DNA of 64,000 bases from Solimonas sp. (lineage in GTDB: Bacteria; Pseudomonadota; Gammaproteobacteria; Nevskiales; Nevskiaceae), in the NCBI GenBank assembly GCA_030149365.1, contig JASBRP010000050.1, positions 32,005 through 96,004 of the forward strand, read 5' to 3'. How positions within the stretch are numbered: position 1 is the stretch's first letter; every line of letters starts with the position of its first letter. This document shows, in pieces, positions 39,610 to 48,694 of this stretch. The notes beneath the pieces are model-generated. The model saw only the letters and a program-made list of their open reading frames with translations, was not told where the DNA came from and did no database searches. Made by a program: the position numbers and the translations under genes.

Positions 39610-40509
39610 TTATTGCACGGTCACAGTCAGCGTGTTGGAGCCGCGGATCACTTCAACTTCCGGACCTTTCTGGTTCGGGTTGCGCATGGAGGTGCCCGGC
39701 TTGGCCAGTTGGCCCAGTGCCCAGATAGGGACTTCCGCAGGCTTGGGATCGGCTGCCGGCAATTCGGCATTTTCCGCCTGTTCCTTGGCCAGGCCGTGCA
39801 AGGCGAGCCGCAGGTCGCCGGCGCTGTCGCCGAGCAGCAGCTTGGTCACGTCCTTGTCGGGCACGGCGAGCACGGCGGTGCGGCGTCCATCACGGCGCTG
39901 CTTCTCCTGCTTCTCGCCGTCCTGCACCTCGCCCGCCTCGGGGCGATCGATGATCAGGTCCTGGTAGGCCAGCACGCGCACCTTCTGCAGCAGCACGCGG
40001 CTCTGCGGCTGGTCGATGTTGCCACCGCCGCCCAGGTACAGCAGTACATCGACCATGTCGCCGGGCTGCACGAAGCCACCCACCGCGATCACGTCGGAAA
40101 TCTCGACCGACACGGCCTTGTGGCCCCCGGGGATCGAGCGGGCCAGGATGCTGCCTTCGGAGAAGTAGCGCTGCGTGACCGGCGCGCCAGTGTCGATATC
40201 GACCAGCGGCGTCTTGCCCACCACGTCATCGAGCGTGGAGAACGGCTTGACCGGCGCCACCGAAACCGGGACCAGGGCGATGGCGTCGCGCTGGATTGGC
40301 TCGTAGGCCAGCAGCGGCTTGGTAGCGACCACCACCAGCGTCTGCTTGGCCTTGGCCTCGTCGGCCGCCTGCTGCCGATCCTGCTCCGCCTTCTGCGCCT
40401 GCTCGGCCTTCTCGGCGAAGCTGCGGCTGTACTGGTAACCCGCTGCGGCGAGTATGACCGCCAAAAGAACAGCGACAACCGCGACGATCTTGAGCGTAGT
40501 GCTGCTCAT
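39610..40509 (-). CDS. cpaB: Flp pilus assembly protein CpaB/RcpC
   Basis: A 299-residue protein with an N-terminal membrane helix (LKIVAVVAVLLAVILAAAGYQY), a SAF domain (about 60-130: VVVATKPLLAYEPIQRDAIA) and the RcpC/CpaB C-terminal domain. It is a periplasmic partner of the secretin. The ATG giving MSSTTLK is preferred because of the AGGGGG ribosome binding site ahead of it; a start eight codons upstream is possible. Confidence 0.9.
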   Translation of the reverse strand: MSSTTLKIVAVVAVLLAVILAAAGYQYSRSFAEKAEQAQKAEQDRQQAADEAKAKQTLVVVATKPLLAYEPIQRDAIALVPVSVAPVKPFSTLDDVVGKTPLVDIDTGAPVTQRYFSEGSILARSIPGGHKAVSVEISDVIAVGGFVQPGDMVDVLLYLGGGGNIDQPQSRVLLQKVRVLAYQDLIIDRPEAGEVQDGEKQEKQRRDGRRTAVLAVPDKDVTKLLLGDSAGDLRLALHGLAKEQAENAELPAADPKPAEVPIWALGQLAKPGTSMRNPNQKGPEVEVIRGSNTLTVTVQ

Positions 40510-40624
40510 GAGCCCCCCTACGATGAACGACATGGAAACAACTGCAGCTTACATCGGCAACCGCTCCCGCGCGAAGGTCAGGAGGCAACGGTCGAATCCA
40601 GCCGATCTCCGGCGAATCCGTCCT

Positions 40625-41077
40625 TCAGAACCAGTCTGTTACAGGCAACAACAGCGGCCCGGCGGCGAGCTCTGCGCAGAACGCCAGCGCGAAGGCGCCG
40701 GCGGCCGGGAAACGTGCCTTGCGGTCCCCTGCGAACAGGCGCAGCCAGGCCAGGGCCAGCAGGCCGAGGGCAAGGCCAGTGAGCAACAACATGTCCAGCG
40801 TCCGGCCCAGCCCCAGCAGCAATGCCAGGCAGGCGGCGAACTTGGCGTCTCCGGCACCCATGCGCCCCAGCGCATAGCCCGGCAGCAACAGCAGGAAGAC
40901 CACTGCCAGCCCGGCCAGGGAGGACAGGACACTCGCCCCCAGCAGCCCGCGTCCGTTCACCAGCAGTGCCAGCAGGGCAACCACCAGCAACGGCAACAGC
41001 GCCAGATTGGGCACGCGACGCGTGTAGACATCGTAGGCCCCGATCAACAGAGCCCACACGCCAACCGTGATGGCCAA
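40625..41077 (-). CDS. tadV: Prepilin peptidase TadV/CpaA (A24 family)
   Basis: A polytopic inner-membrane aspartic protease of about 150 residues that cleaves the Flp prepilin leader. The catalytic aspartates are in YDVYTRRVPN (about residue 15) and the GxGD-type GAGDAKF (about 76). About five hydrophobic segments are seen. The start is uncertain: the TTG used here clips the first membrane helix, which continues upstream as GIPALA-like sequence, so a CTG or other start about 5-8 codons upstream may be used. Confidence 0.88.
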   Translation of the reverse strand: MAITVGVWALLIGAYDVYTRRVPNLALLPLLVVALLALLVNGRGLLGASVLSSLAGLAVVFLLLLPGYALGRMGAGDAKFAACLALLLGLGRTLDMLLLTGLALGLLALAWLRLFAGDRKARFPAAGAFALAFCAELAAGPLLLPVTDWF

Positions 41078-41165
41078 GGCAGGAATCCCCAGAAACAGGT
41101 GGCGGACCCGGAAAATGTCCGCCCGCTGGACAATCGCGGAACGGCGGGTTTGGCTGTGCTGCTAA

Positions 41166-41196
41166 CTAAAAACGGGCTGCACAGGAGTGCAGCCCG
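41166..41196 (-). terminator. Intrinsic terminator after the flp pilin gene
   Basis: On the minus strand, a perfect 10-bp stem CGGGCTGCAC/GTGCAGCCCG with a 4-nt loop is followed by TTTTTA, 23 bp after the pilin stop and before tadV. It should leave pilin mRNA in large excess over the assembly genes. Confidence 0.88.
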
Positions 41197-41218
41197 CCCC
41201 TTTTTAAGCAACCCGCGT

Positions 41219-41392
41219 TTACTTCGCAGCGTTGCCGAGTTCGGTGTTGGCCTTGTTGAACAGGTCTTCCAGGCCATTACCCATGGCGCCGAGCACCACG
41301 ATGATCGCCACAGCGATGAGGCCGATGATCAGTCCGTACTCAACCGCGCTCGCGCCTTCTTCGTCACGGAGAAACTTCATCACTTTATTCAT
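41219..41392 (-). CDS. flp: Flp/Fap-type pilin
   Basis: A 57-residue major pilin reading MNKVMKFLRDEEGASAVEYG and then a hydrophobic helix (LIIGLIAVAIIVVLGAMGNGL). The short leader ends at the Gly of EEGASAVEYGL, which carries the invariant Glu-Tyr pair of Flp pilins after the cleavage site. A GGAG ribosome binding site lies about 9 nt upstream. A clear sigma70 promoter and a terminator bracket the gene, so it is a highly expressed unit at the head of the tad operon. Confidence 0.96.
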   Translation of the reverse strand: MNKVMKFLRDEEGASAVEYGLIIGLIAVAIIVVLGAMGNGLEDLFNKANTELGNAAK

Positions 41393-41446
41393 TGCAAACG
41401 CTCCAAGAGGGTGTGTTCAAGCGGCCATCTCGCGAGCCGCAGGGGT

Positions 41447-41475
41447 ACTATGCAAGGATCGTAAATGCCCGTCAA
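41447..41475 (-). promoter_or_regulatory. Predicted sigma70 promoter of flp
   Basis: On the minus strand, TTGACG (41475-41470), exactly 17 bp and CATAGT (41452-41447), giving a leader of about 50 nt before the pilin ATG. It lies in the 304-bp gap between flp and the divergent membrane protein gene; no gene is seen in that gap. Confidence 0.6.
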
Positions 41476-41696
41476 AGAAGCTGATTGGCGCTTTCACTAC
41501 CGCTCATCGGCCACTGCGAACAAGCGGTGCCCGACGGCAGACAACCGGCCCCCAGGTTGGCCGCCCGAAGAAGTGATCTGCATCACGGAAATTCCGCTCG
41601 ACGCGTAGCGCAGGGCGGCCTATCCCTACCGGACAGCCCTGGGTCGCGCGCGCAGGGCGGGCACCGATACAGTGGATCACCCGTTTCGGAGGCCCG

Positions 41697-43880
41697 ATGC
41701 CCATTCTGCTCTTCGCCTGCACCCTGTTCCTCAGCTCCGCGCTGCTGTTCGCCGTGCAGCCGATGATCTCCAAGATGGTGCTGCCACTGCTGGGCGGCTC
41801 TCCCGGGGTCTGGAATGCCTGCATGTGCTTTTTCCAGGCCGGGCTGCTGGCGGGCTATGCCTATGCCCACCTGCTGGCACGGCGGCTGGCCTGGACCACG
41901 CAGGCCATGCTGCACGGCACGCTGCTGCTGCTGGCCGTCCTGTTCCTGCCGCCAGCGCTGGGCCAGGCGGCGGCGCCGGCCGATGGTTCACCGGTCTGGT
42001 GGCTGTTGGGCCTGCTAGCGCTGGGCATCGGCCTGCCGTTCTTCGTGCTGTCGGCCACGGCACCGCTGGTGCAGCACTGGTTCTCGCGCACGCGTCACCC
42101 TGATGCCCGCAATCCCTACTTCCTCTACGCCGCCAGCAACGCCGGCAGCCTGCTGGCGCTGCTCGGCTACCCCCTGCTGATCGAGCCGCAATGGGACCTG
42201 GACCAGCAGGGCCTGGCCTGGTCGGGCGGCTTCGTGCTGCTGGGCCTGGCGCTGGCCGCCTGCTTCGCCGAGGCACGCGCGCAGCGCAGCGACGACGCCG
42301 ACGAGCCCCTCACCGCAGCCGCGGCCCCCGCCGTGTCCGGCCGGCAGCGCCTGCAATGGCTGGCGCTGTCCTTCCTGCCGTCCAGCCTGCTGCTGGGCGT
42401 GACGACCTTCATCACCACCGACCTGGCCTCCACCCCGCTGCTGTGGGTGATCCCGCTGGCCCTGTACCTGACGACCTTCATCTTCGTGTTCGCACGGCGC
42501 CCGCCGCTGCGGCATGAGTGGATGCGCCGGGCGCTGCCGCATCTGCTGATCCTGATCGCCCTGCTGTCGCTGCTGCACATCGCCTCGGTGTGGCTGCTGG
42601 TGCTGCACCTGGCCGGCTTCTTCGTCATCACCATGGTCAGCCACGGCGAACTGGCGGCGCGGCGCCCGCATGCCGCACACCTGACCGAGTTCTACCTCTA
42701 TATGTCCCTGGGCGGCGTGCTGGGCGGCATCTTCAATGCACTGCTCGCCCCGGCGATCTTCTCCGGCGTCTACGAGTACCCGCTGATGCTGGCGGCCAGC
42801 TGCCTGCTGGCGGGCCAGGCCGTGGCCGGCCGCCGCGCCCTGGCGCTGGACGTCCTGCTGCCGGCATTGCTGCTGGGCGTGCTGGTGCTGCTGTCGCTGG
42901 GCAGCGACGAGCTGCGCAGCCTGCTGGCGAAGGGCGGGCGCGCCGGCATCGTGATCGCGGTGCTGACCTTCGCCGGGTTGGCGACGCTGCTGCTGTCCTT
43001 CAGCAGCCGCCCGCTGCGCTTCGCACTGGGGATCGCGGCCTGCCTGGGCTTTGCCATGGTGCGCCAGGTGCAGGGCGCCCTGGAGATGGATCGCAGCTTC
43101 TTCGGCATCTACAAGGTGATCCAGGTCGACGAGGGCCGCCGCACGGCACTGCTCCACGGCACCACCGTGCATGGCGTCGCCAGCCATGATCCTGCGCACT
43201 ACCGCCTGCCGATGAGCTACTACGCGGTGGCGGGGCCCTTTGGGCAACTACTGGCCTCCGAAACGGCGCGCCGCCTACCGCGCATCGGCGTGGTCGGGCT
43301 GGGCGTGGGCAGCCTCACTTGCTACGCCGCTCCCGGCCAGACCTGGACCTTTCACGAGATCGATCCGCTGGTCGAGCACCTGGCGCGCGATGCACGACAC
43401 TTCCGCTACCTGCAGGAGTGCGGCCAGAACACCTCTGTGCTGATCGGCGATGCGCGACTGACGCTGGAGCAGGTTGCGGACGAGGGCTACGATCTGCTGG
43501 TGCTGGACGCCTACAGCTCCGACAGCATCCCGCTGCACCTGATGAGCCGCGAAGCGCTGGCGCTGTACCTGCAAAAGCTGTCGCCACATGGGCTGCTGGT
43601 GTTCCACGTCACCAACCGCCACCTCGACCTGATGCCGGTGCTCGCCCGCCTGGCGCAGGATGCCGGCCTGTCCGGCCTGCAGCAGCGCTTCAGGCCGGCC
43701 GACAGCCTGCGCCGCCAGGGCGACGCGCTGGCTACCGATGTCATCGTGCTGTCACGCGATGCGGCGGACCTGGCCTTCCTGCAGGCCGGCAGTGCCTGGC
43801 AGCCCCTCGCCGGTGTGCCGGGGACACCCCTGTGGACCGACAGCTACTCCAACATCCTGAGCGTCATCCGCTGGCGCTGA
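41697..43880 (+). CDS. Polytopic membrane protein with spermidine-synthase-like domain
   Basis: A 727-residue protein. The N-terminal two thirds (about 1-470) hold roughly a dozen hydrophobic segments (LLFACTLFLSSALLFAVQPMISKMVLPLLGG at the start, split at residue 20). The C-terminal part (about 490-727) is a SAM-methyltransferase-fold domain like spermidine synthase, with the nucleotide loop IGVVGLGVGSLTCYA near 530, HEIDP and LLVLDAYSSDSIPLHLMSREAL. Such fused proteins are widespread and mostly uncharacterised; polyamine synthesis is not proved. It is monocistronic and convergent with the GT2 gene. Confidence 0.85.
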   Translation: MPILLFACTLFLSSALLFAVQPMISKMVLPLLGGSPGVWNACMCFFQAGLLAGYAYAHLLARRLAWTTQAMLHGTLLLLAVLFLPPALGQAAAPADGSPVWWLLGLLALGIGLPFFVLSATAPLVQHWFSRTRHPDARNPYFLYAASNAGSLLALLGYPLLIEPQWDLDQQGLAWSGGFVLLGLALAACFAEARAQRSDDADEPLTAAAAPAVSGRQRLQWLALSFLPSSLLLGVTTFITTDLASTPLLWVIPLALYLTTFIFVFARRPPLRHEWMRRALPHLLILIALLSLLHIASVWLLVLHLAGFFVITMVSHGELAARRPHAAHLTEFYLYMSLGGVLGGIFNALLAPAIFSGVYEYPLMLAASCLLAGQAVAGRRALALDVLLPALLLGVLVLLSLGSDELRSLLAKGGRAGIVIAVLTFAGLATLLLSFSSRPLRFALGIAACLGFAMVRQVQGALEMDRSFFGIYKVIQVDEGRRTALLHGTTVHGVASHDPAHYRLPMSYYAVAGPFGQLLASETARRLPRIGVVGLGVGSLTCYAAPGQTWTFHEIDPLVEHLARDARHFRYLQECGQNTSVLIGDARLTLEQVADEGYDLLVLDAYSSDSIPLHLMSREALALYLQKLSPHGLLVFHVTNRHLDLMPVLARLAQDAGLSGLQQRFRPADSLRRQGDALATDVIVLSRDAADLAFLQAGSAWQPLAGVPGTPLWTDSYSNILSVIRWR

Positions 43881-43904
43881 GGCACCGCCGCGGTCAGTGC
43901 TGTA

Positions 43905-44825
43905 TCAGTGCTGCAGGTACAGCAGCCGCTTGATCTCGCGCTGGCCGCGGGTCACCGCGTGCAGGATCACGCCGCAGGTGAAGGCCATCAGCGCCGACAG
44001 CATGATGCCGGTGCAGAGCACTGCCGTAGGCAGGCGCGGCACCAGCCCGGTGCGCGCGTATTCCAGGAACAACGGCAGCGACAACCCCAGCGACGTCAGC
44101 GCCAGCAGCGCCGCCACCACGCTGAAGAACAGCAGGGGCCGCTCGCTGCGGAACAGGCGCGAGATGGTCCACAGGATGCGCCAGCCGTCGGGCAGCGCAC
44201 GCAGCTTGCTGGTGGAGCCTTCCGGGCGCTCCACGTAGGGGCCTTCGATCTCCGCCATCGGCACCCGCAGTGACAGCGCATGCACCGCCAGCTCCACCTC
44301 GATCTCGAAGCCGGTGGCAAGCGCGGGGAAGGACTTGGCGAAGCGGCGCGAGAACACCTTGTAGCCGGACAGCACGTCGTCCAGATGGTGGCCGAACAGA
44401 TAACCGATCAGCGCAGTGAACAGGCGGTTGCCGAACTGGTGGCCGCGCCGGTAGGCCTCCGCGCCCTGCGCCAGGCGCCGGCCGTTGACCAGGTCAAGCT
44501 GCTGCGCCAGCAGTGCTTCGATCATGCGCGGCGCGGATGCGGCATCGTAGGTGGCGTCGCCGTCGACCAGCACGTAGCAATCCGCCTCCACGTCGGCCAG
44601 CATGCGCCGCACCACGTGGCCCTTGCCCTGGCGCCGCTCCGTGCGCACCACAGCACCGGCGGCAGTGGCTAGCGCCACGGTATCGTCGGTGGAGTTGTTG
44701 TCGTAGACATAGACGACGGCGCCCGGCAGCGCCGCCAGGAAGTCGCCGACGACGCGCGCGATCGTCTCCGCCTCGTTGCGGCAGGGCACGAGAACGGCGA
44801 TGCGGGGGCTGGAGATCATGTTCAC
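43905..44825 (-). CDS. GtrB-like polyprenyl-phosphate glycosyltransferase (GT2)
   Basis: A 306-residue GT2 enzyme. The GT-A domain (about 8-230) begins IAVLVPCRNEAETIARVV, with the metal-binding DGDATYDA motif. Two C-terminal membrane helices (about 235-258 and 268-290) match GtrB/DPM-synthase types, which load a sugar onto a polyprenyl phosphate on the cytoplasmic face. Its GTG start overlaps the gtrA-like stop (GTGA); an ATG two codons later is also possible. With the GtrA-like flippase and the divergent GT-C-like protein it forms a likely three-step glycosylation set. Confidence 0.88.
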   Translation of the reverse strand: MNMISSPRIAVLVPCRNEAETIARVVGDFLAALPGAVVYVYDNNSTDDTVALATAAGAVVRTERRQGKGHVVRRMLADVEADCYVLVDGDATYDAASAPRMIEALLAQQLDLVNGRRLAQGAEAYRRGHQFGNRLFTALIGYLFGHHLDDVLSGYKVFSRRFAKSFPALATGFEIEVELAVHALSLRVPMAEIEGPYVERPEGSTSKLRALPDGWRILWTISRLFRSERPLLFFSVVAALLALTSLGLSLPLFLEYARTGLVPRLPTAVLCTGIMLSALMAFTCGVILHAVTRGQREIKRLLYLQH

Positions 44826-45202
44826 GCCTTAGGATTCCGGAAAACGTAGTGCCGGGACAACAGGTAATTGGACGCCAGCGCCGCTGCCGTGCCGGCCAGG
44901 TATGGCAGCAGCAGCCCGCGCTCGACGCCAGCGGCCGTGACCCAGGCCAGGAACACCGCGTAGTTCACGCCACAGCCCAGGCTCTGCACGCCCAGGTAGC
45001 GCAGGCCTTCGGGCCCCGGCTGCGCACGGGAGCCGAAGGTGAACCAGCGGTTGCCCGCCCAGGTGACGCCCACCGCCGCCAGGAAGGCCAGCAGCCGCGC
45101 CAGCCACCAGGCCTTGCCTGCGCCTTGTGCCAACAGGAAGAATACCGTGGCATCGACCACGAATCCGGCGCCGCCCACCAGGAAGAATCTCAGGAATGCC
45201 AT
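44822..45202 (-). CDS. GtrA family membrane protein
   Basis: A 126-residue protein with four predicted membrane helices and GtrA landmarks (FLVGGAGFVVDATVFFLL near the start, GNRWFTF in the middle, NYLLSRHYVF at the end). GtrA proteins are thought to flip the polyprenyl-linked sugar made by GtrB. It overlaps the GT2 gene by four bases. The ribosome binding site is weak. Confidence 0.9.
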   Translation of the reverse strand: MAFLRFFLVGGAGFVVDATVFFLLAQGAGKAWWLARLLAFLAAVGVTWAGNRWFTFGSRAQPGPEGLRYLGVQSLGCGVNYAVFLAWVTAAGVERGLLLPYLAGTAAALASNYLLSRHYVFRNPKA

Positions 45203-45304
45203 TGACGGATCGATCGAAGACGCAGCGCACAGTATCGCCCGCCCCGGCGTGACGGAATACCCGTCCGGACACACGGCGCCATCCGCCAGAAGACCCCTCC
45301 TTCC

Positions 45305-47077
45305 ATGACATCCTCCCCGCACGGTCGCAGCGCCGCCCTCCTGGTCGCCATGCTGATGATGGCCGTGGCCCTGGCCCGATCAGCTCCGGCCTCCCTGGAG
45401 CGCCTGTCGCAGGCGGACCTGTCGAATCCCGACAGCTACTACAACCTCGTGGTGCTGCTGGACCGCACGCCGGAACACGGCCACCGCTTCGTCGCGCGCG
45501 ACAATGCGCCTCACGGCAGTTGGGTGCACTGGACCGAGCCCTACACCTGGACGCTGTGGCAGCTGCATCGGCCGCTGCGGGCCGCCGGCCTGGCGGAGGA
45601 GCCGGCGCTGCGCTACGCCGGCGGCGCGCTGAGCCTGCTCGGCATGCTGGCACTGGCCCTGTTCACCGCGCTGGCCGTGTCGTCCGTGGGCACGCGCAGG
45701 ACCGCCATGATCAGCGGCCTGGCACTGGCAGCCTGCATCCCGCTGCACGCCTACGGCAACATGCTTCAGATCACCCATCACATCTTCATGCTGGTGCCGC
45801 TGGCCGCGGCGGCCGCCTGCTTGCTGCGCCGCTCGCAGCAGCCGCGTCCAGGCTTGGACCTGCTCGGTGGCGGGCTGCTGGCGCTGGGCTGGTGGATTTC
45901 GCCGGAGGCGATGCCCTTCATCGTCGGGCTGGTCTACCTGCGCATCGCCGCCCGCCTGCAAGGCGCCGCGCCGGCGCTATGGTGGCTGGCGCCGGGCCTG
46001 CTGGGCGTGACGCTGCTGGCCTGGTTGCTCGACCCGCCGCCGCCGACCTTCCCGGCCTGGACGCTGGACCGCATGAGCCTGGCCTGGTTGCTGCTGGCCG
46101 GGCTGCTCGCGGCGATGCCCCTGGTGGCGGAGGCCTGCCTGCGGCGCGGCCTGGCGCTGGGCCGCAGCTTCGCGGTGATGATCGCCGTCTCGCTGGGCGC
46201 CCTGCTGGCCTGGGTGCTGGCCGTCCCCGAAGTGCGTACCGGCCCGGCGGGCCTGATCCCGGCGGAGCTGCGGACACTGTGGTGGAACCAGATCGTGGAA
46301 CTGCAGGCGGCCCACCGGCCGCACCAGTGGATGGCCTACCTGGGACTACCGCTGGCCGGGGCACTGGCCGCCGGCTACCGGGCCTGGCGCGAACGCAGCC
46401 TGTGGATCGGGGCATTGGCTTTCATGTCGCTGGCCTATGGCCTGCTGGGCGTGTGGCACCTGCGCATGGGCGCGGCCGCAGGCCTGGCGGGCGCCCTGGC
46501 CTACGGCATTGGGCTGGCGGGGCTGCGCGGCTTCGGCAACGTGGACGAAGCCCTGCCGAGGCGCAGCCAGCTGCGAATCTTCCTGCTGACCCTGTTCCCT
46601 GCACTGCAACTCGCTGCCACGGCGGCCTTGGCCTCGCTATGGCCGCCACCGCCGCAGGAGCGGTACTGCAGCCTCGCCAGCGTCGCCCCGGCGCTGCAAC
46701 AAATTCCGCAGGCGACCTTCCTGGCGCCGGTCTTCAGCGGCTCGGAGCTGCTCTACCGCACGCATCACCGCATCATCACCGGTCCGTATCACCACAACGT
46801 GGAAGGCCTGCTCGACAACTACCGTGCCTGGCTCTACACCGGCACGGAGCAGCCGCCGGATATCTTCACCCGACGCGGCATCGGCTACGTGCTGGGCTGC
46901 ACGCATTACCAGAATGAACTCCGCGGCAACCAGGGCCGTCGTACGCTGATGGAACGCGTGGCCGATGGCGATACCCCCGGCTGGCTGCAGGCCCAGCCCT
47001 GGCCCGCCGGCACCGAGACGGAATGGCGCCTGTACCGCGTGCAGCCGCCTGCCACCTCCACGCCGGTGGTGCCCTGA
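45305..47077 (+). CDS. Polytopic GT-C-like membrane glycosyltransferase, putative
   Basis: A 590-residue protein with about ten to twelve hydrophobic segments. The first outside loop reads NPDSYYNLVVLLDR and later APHGSWVHWTEPYTW. An early acidic loop motif of this kind (DSYY) resembles the oligosaccharyltransferase/GT-C superfamily. The last part (about 470-590) is soluble and probably periplasmic. It is divergent from gtrA/gtrB-like genes with 102 bp between, so it may take the lipid-linked sugar as donor. No enzyme name can be given. apaH starts two bases after its stop. Confidence 0.65.
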   Translation: MTSSPHGRSAALLVAMLMMAVALARSAPASLERLSQADLSNPDSYYNLVVLLDRTPEHGHRFVARDNAPHGSWVHWTEPYTWTLWQLHRPLRAAGLAEEPALRYAGGALSLLGMLALALFTALAVSSVGTRRTAMISGLALAACIPLHAYGNMLQITHHIFMLVPLAAAAACLLRRSQQPRPGLDLLGGGLLALGWWISPEAMPFIVGLVYLRIAARLQGAAPALWWLAPGLLGVTLLAWLLDPPPPTFPAWTLDRMSLAWLLLAGLLAAMPLVAEACLRRGLALGRSFAVMIAVSLGALLAWVLAVPEVRTGPAGLIPAELRTLWWNQIVELQAAHRPHQWMAYLGLPLAGALAAGYRAWRERSLWIGALAFMSLAYGLLGVWHLRMGAAAGLAGALAYGIGLAGLRGFGNVDEALPRRSQLRIFLLTLFPALQLAATAALASLWPPPPQERYCSLASVAPALQQIPQATFLAPVFSGSELLYRTHHRIITGPYHHNVEGLLDNYRAWLYTGTEQPPDIFTRRGIGYVLGCTHYQNELRGNQGRRTLMERVADGDTPGWLQAQPWPAGTETEWRLYRVQPPATSTPVVP

Positions 47078-47078
47078 A

Positions 47079-47918
47079 ATGGCGACCTATGCGATCGGCG
47101 ACGTGCAGGGCTGCCATGAACCGCTGCAGCGCTTGCTGGAGCGGCTGCGCTTCGACCCTGCGCAGGACCGCGTGATCTTCCTGGGCGACCTGGTCAACCG
47201 CGGTCCGCAATCCGTCGAGGTGCTACGCTTCGTCCGCTCGCTGGGGAACAGCGCCGTCAGCCTGCTGGGCAACCACGACCTGCACCTGCTGGCGTTGGCG
47301 GCACGCGGCGAGAAGGCCGGCCGCAAGGACACCCTGCAAGGCCTGCTCGATGCACCCGACCGCGATGAGCTGCTGGGCTGGCTCAGCCGCTGCCCGCTCG
47401 CCCATGAAGACCCCGAGACCGGGGTCCTGGCCGTCCACGCCGGCGTGGCGCCGCAGTGGACCCGGGCCAAGGCACTGGCGCTGGCACAGGAGGCCGGCGC
47501 CGTGATCGCCGGCGCCAAGGCCGGCGAGTTCTACGCCCACATGTACGGCGATGAGCCCGACCAGTGGCGCGAGGGCCTCAAGGGCTGGAAGCGCCTGCGC
47601 TTCATCGTGAACTGCTTCACACGGATCCGCTATTGCGATGCCGAGGGGCGGATCGACACGCGGCACAAGGGGGCTCCCGGCACCCAGCCCGCCCACCTGC
47701 ACCCCTGGTTCGACGTGGAGGGGCGCCGCACGGCGTCGGACCGCATCATCTTCGGCCACTGGTCCACCCTGGGCCGGATCTCCTGGAGCGGCGGCAAGGC
47801 CATGGGCCTGGACACCGGCTGCGTCTGGGGCGGGCAGCTCACGGCGCTGAACCTGCAGACCGGCGCCCTGGTCGGCTGCGATTGTCCTGCGGCACAGAAG
47901 CCCGGCGCGGACGGCTAG
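47079..47918 (+). CDS. apaH: Symmetrical bis(5'-nucleosyl)-tetraphosphatase
   Basis: A 279-residue metallophosphatase that splits Ap4A into two ADP and can remove Np4 caps from RNA. The phosphoesterase motifs are complete: GDVQGC, FLGDLVNRGP, LLGNHDLHLL, AVHAGVAP and FGHWSTLG. In many gammaproteobacteria apaH sits after rsmA-apaG; here it follows the GT-C-like gene by two bases. The 224 bp after it hold no gene. Confidence 0.96.
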   Translation: MATYAIGDVQGCHEPLQRLLERLRFDPAQDRVIFLGDLVNRGPQSVEVLRFVRSLGNSAVSLLGNHDLHLLALAARGEKAGRKDTLQGLLDAPDRDELLGWLSRCPLAHEDPETGVLAVHAGVAPQWTRAKALALAQEAGAVIAGAKAGEFYAHMYGDEPDQWREGLKGWKRLRFIVNCFTRIRYCDAEGRIDTRHKGAPGTQPAHLHPWFDVEGRRTASDRIIFGHWSTLGRISWSGGKAMGLDTGCVWGGQLTALNLQTGALVGCDCPAAQKPGADG

Positions 47919-48142
47919 GCCCTCCAGAGCCGCCCCCCGGCCGATGCAATCCCTGTTCCTGCTCGGGGCCTGGGCTACCGCTTTGTCCCTGCTTTCTCTA
48001 CTCTGCCCCACGAACCTCGCTCCCGCCCTTCCATCAGCCAATCCCGCCCGCTGGAAGGGCATGCGGTGCAAAGCGGCCCAGGGCGATGCATGCTCACTGG
48101 GCGGCCCTGTATCCGCGGGCGTGACACCTACGCACGGTACGG

Positions 48143-48694
48143 ATGAGCACTATGTTCAAGAAGGACAGACAACGCGGAGCGACAGCAGTCGAGTATGCGC
48201 TGGTGTTCCCGGTGTTCTTCCTGCTGTTCTATGGCATGCTGAGCTACGGCGTGATCTTCATGATGCGCCTCAACCTCCAGCATTCCGCCGAAGAAGGCGC
48301 GCGCGCCGCCCTGCGGCACCAGCGCCTGCCCAGCGGCAACTCGGAGAGCCCGCCGCCTTCGCAGCTCGAGCTGCGCCGCCGCCAGGCCGAGGTGGCCGCC
48401 ACCCGGCACAGCAGCTGGATCAATGCCTGGAAACCCGGCCTGCTGCAGATCCAGGCCCGGATCTGCCCAGCCGACGCCGCCATCGACAACGCCGCGCAGT
48501 GCCCGCCAGGCTCCAGCGCCACCAACTGCGACCTGCTGCCCGGCTGCCAGGTCGTGGTGACGATGAGCTACCCCTACGCCGCCCATGCAAACGGGCCCGC
48601 GCTGCCGCCGCTGCCGGGCTTCGGGCTGATGATTCCCAACTACCTCACCGCTCAGGCCCGCAGCCTGCTCGACGGCCGGGCGCTCGACCTATGA
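48143..48694 (+). CDS. TadE-like minor pilin
   Basis: A 183-residue pseudopilin. It starts MSTMFKKDRQRGATAVEYALVFPVFFLLFYGM, giving (split at residue 20) a basic N-terminus, the TadE-type G-A-T-A-V-E cleavage-like segment and one membrane helix. The rest is periplasmic with four cysteines. TadE proteins help initiate or anchor the Flp pilus. It overlaps the next tadE-like gene as ATGA. A second ATG three codons in is possible. Confidence 0.88.
   Translation: MSTMFKKDRQRGATAVEYALVFPVFFLLFYGMLSYGVIFMMRLNLQHSAEEGARAALRHQRLPSGNSESPPPSQLELRRRQAEVAATRHSSWINAWKPGLLQIQARICPADAAIDNAAQCPPGSSATNCDLLPGCQVVVTMSYPYAAHANGPALPPLPGFGLMIPNYLTAQARSLLDGRALDL

Noticed and set aside
41393..41500. A sigma54 promoter ahead of flp
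   Set aside because: GGGCA and TTGCA elements exist, but the GG-to-GC spacing is 14 rather than 10. A sigma70 promoter with exact 17-bp spacing explains the region better.
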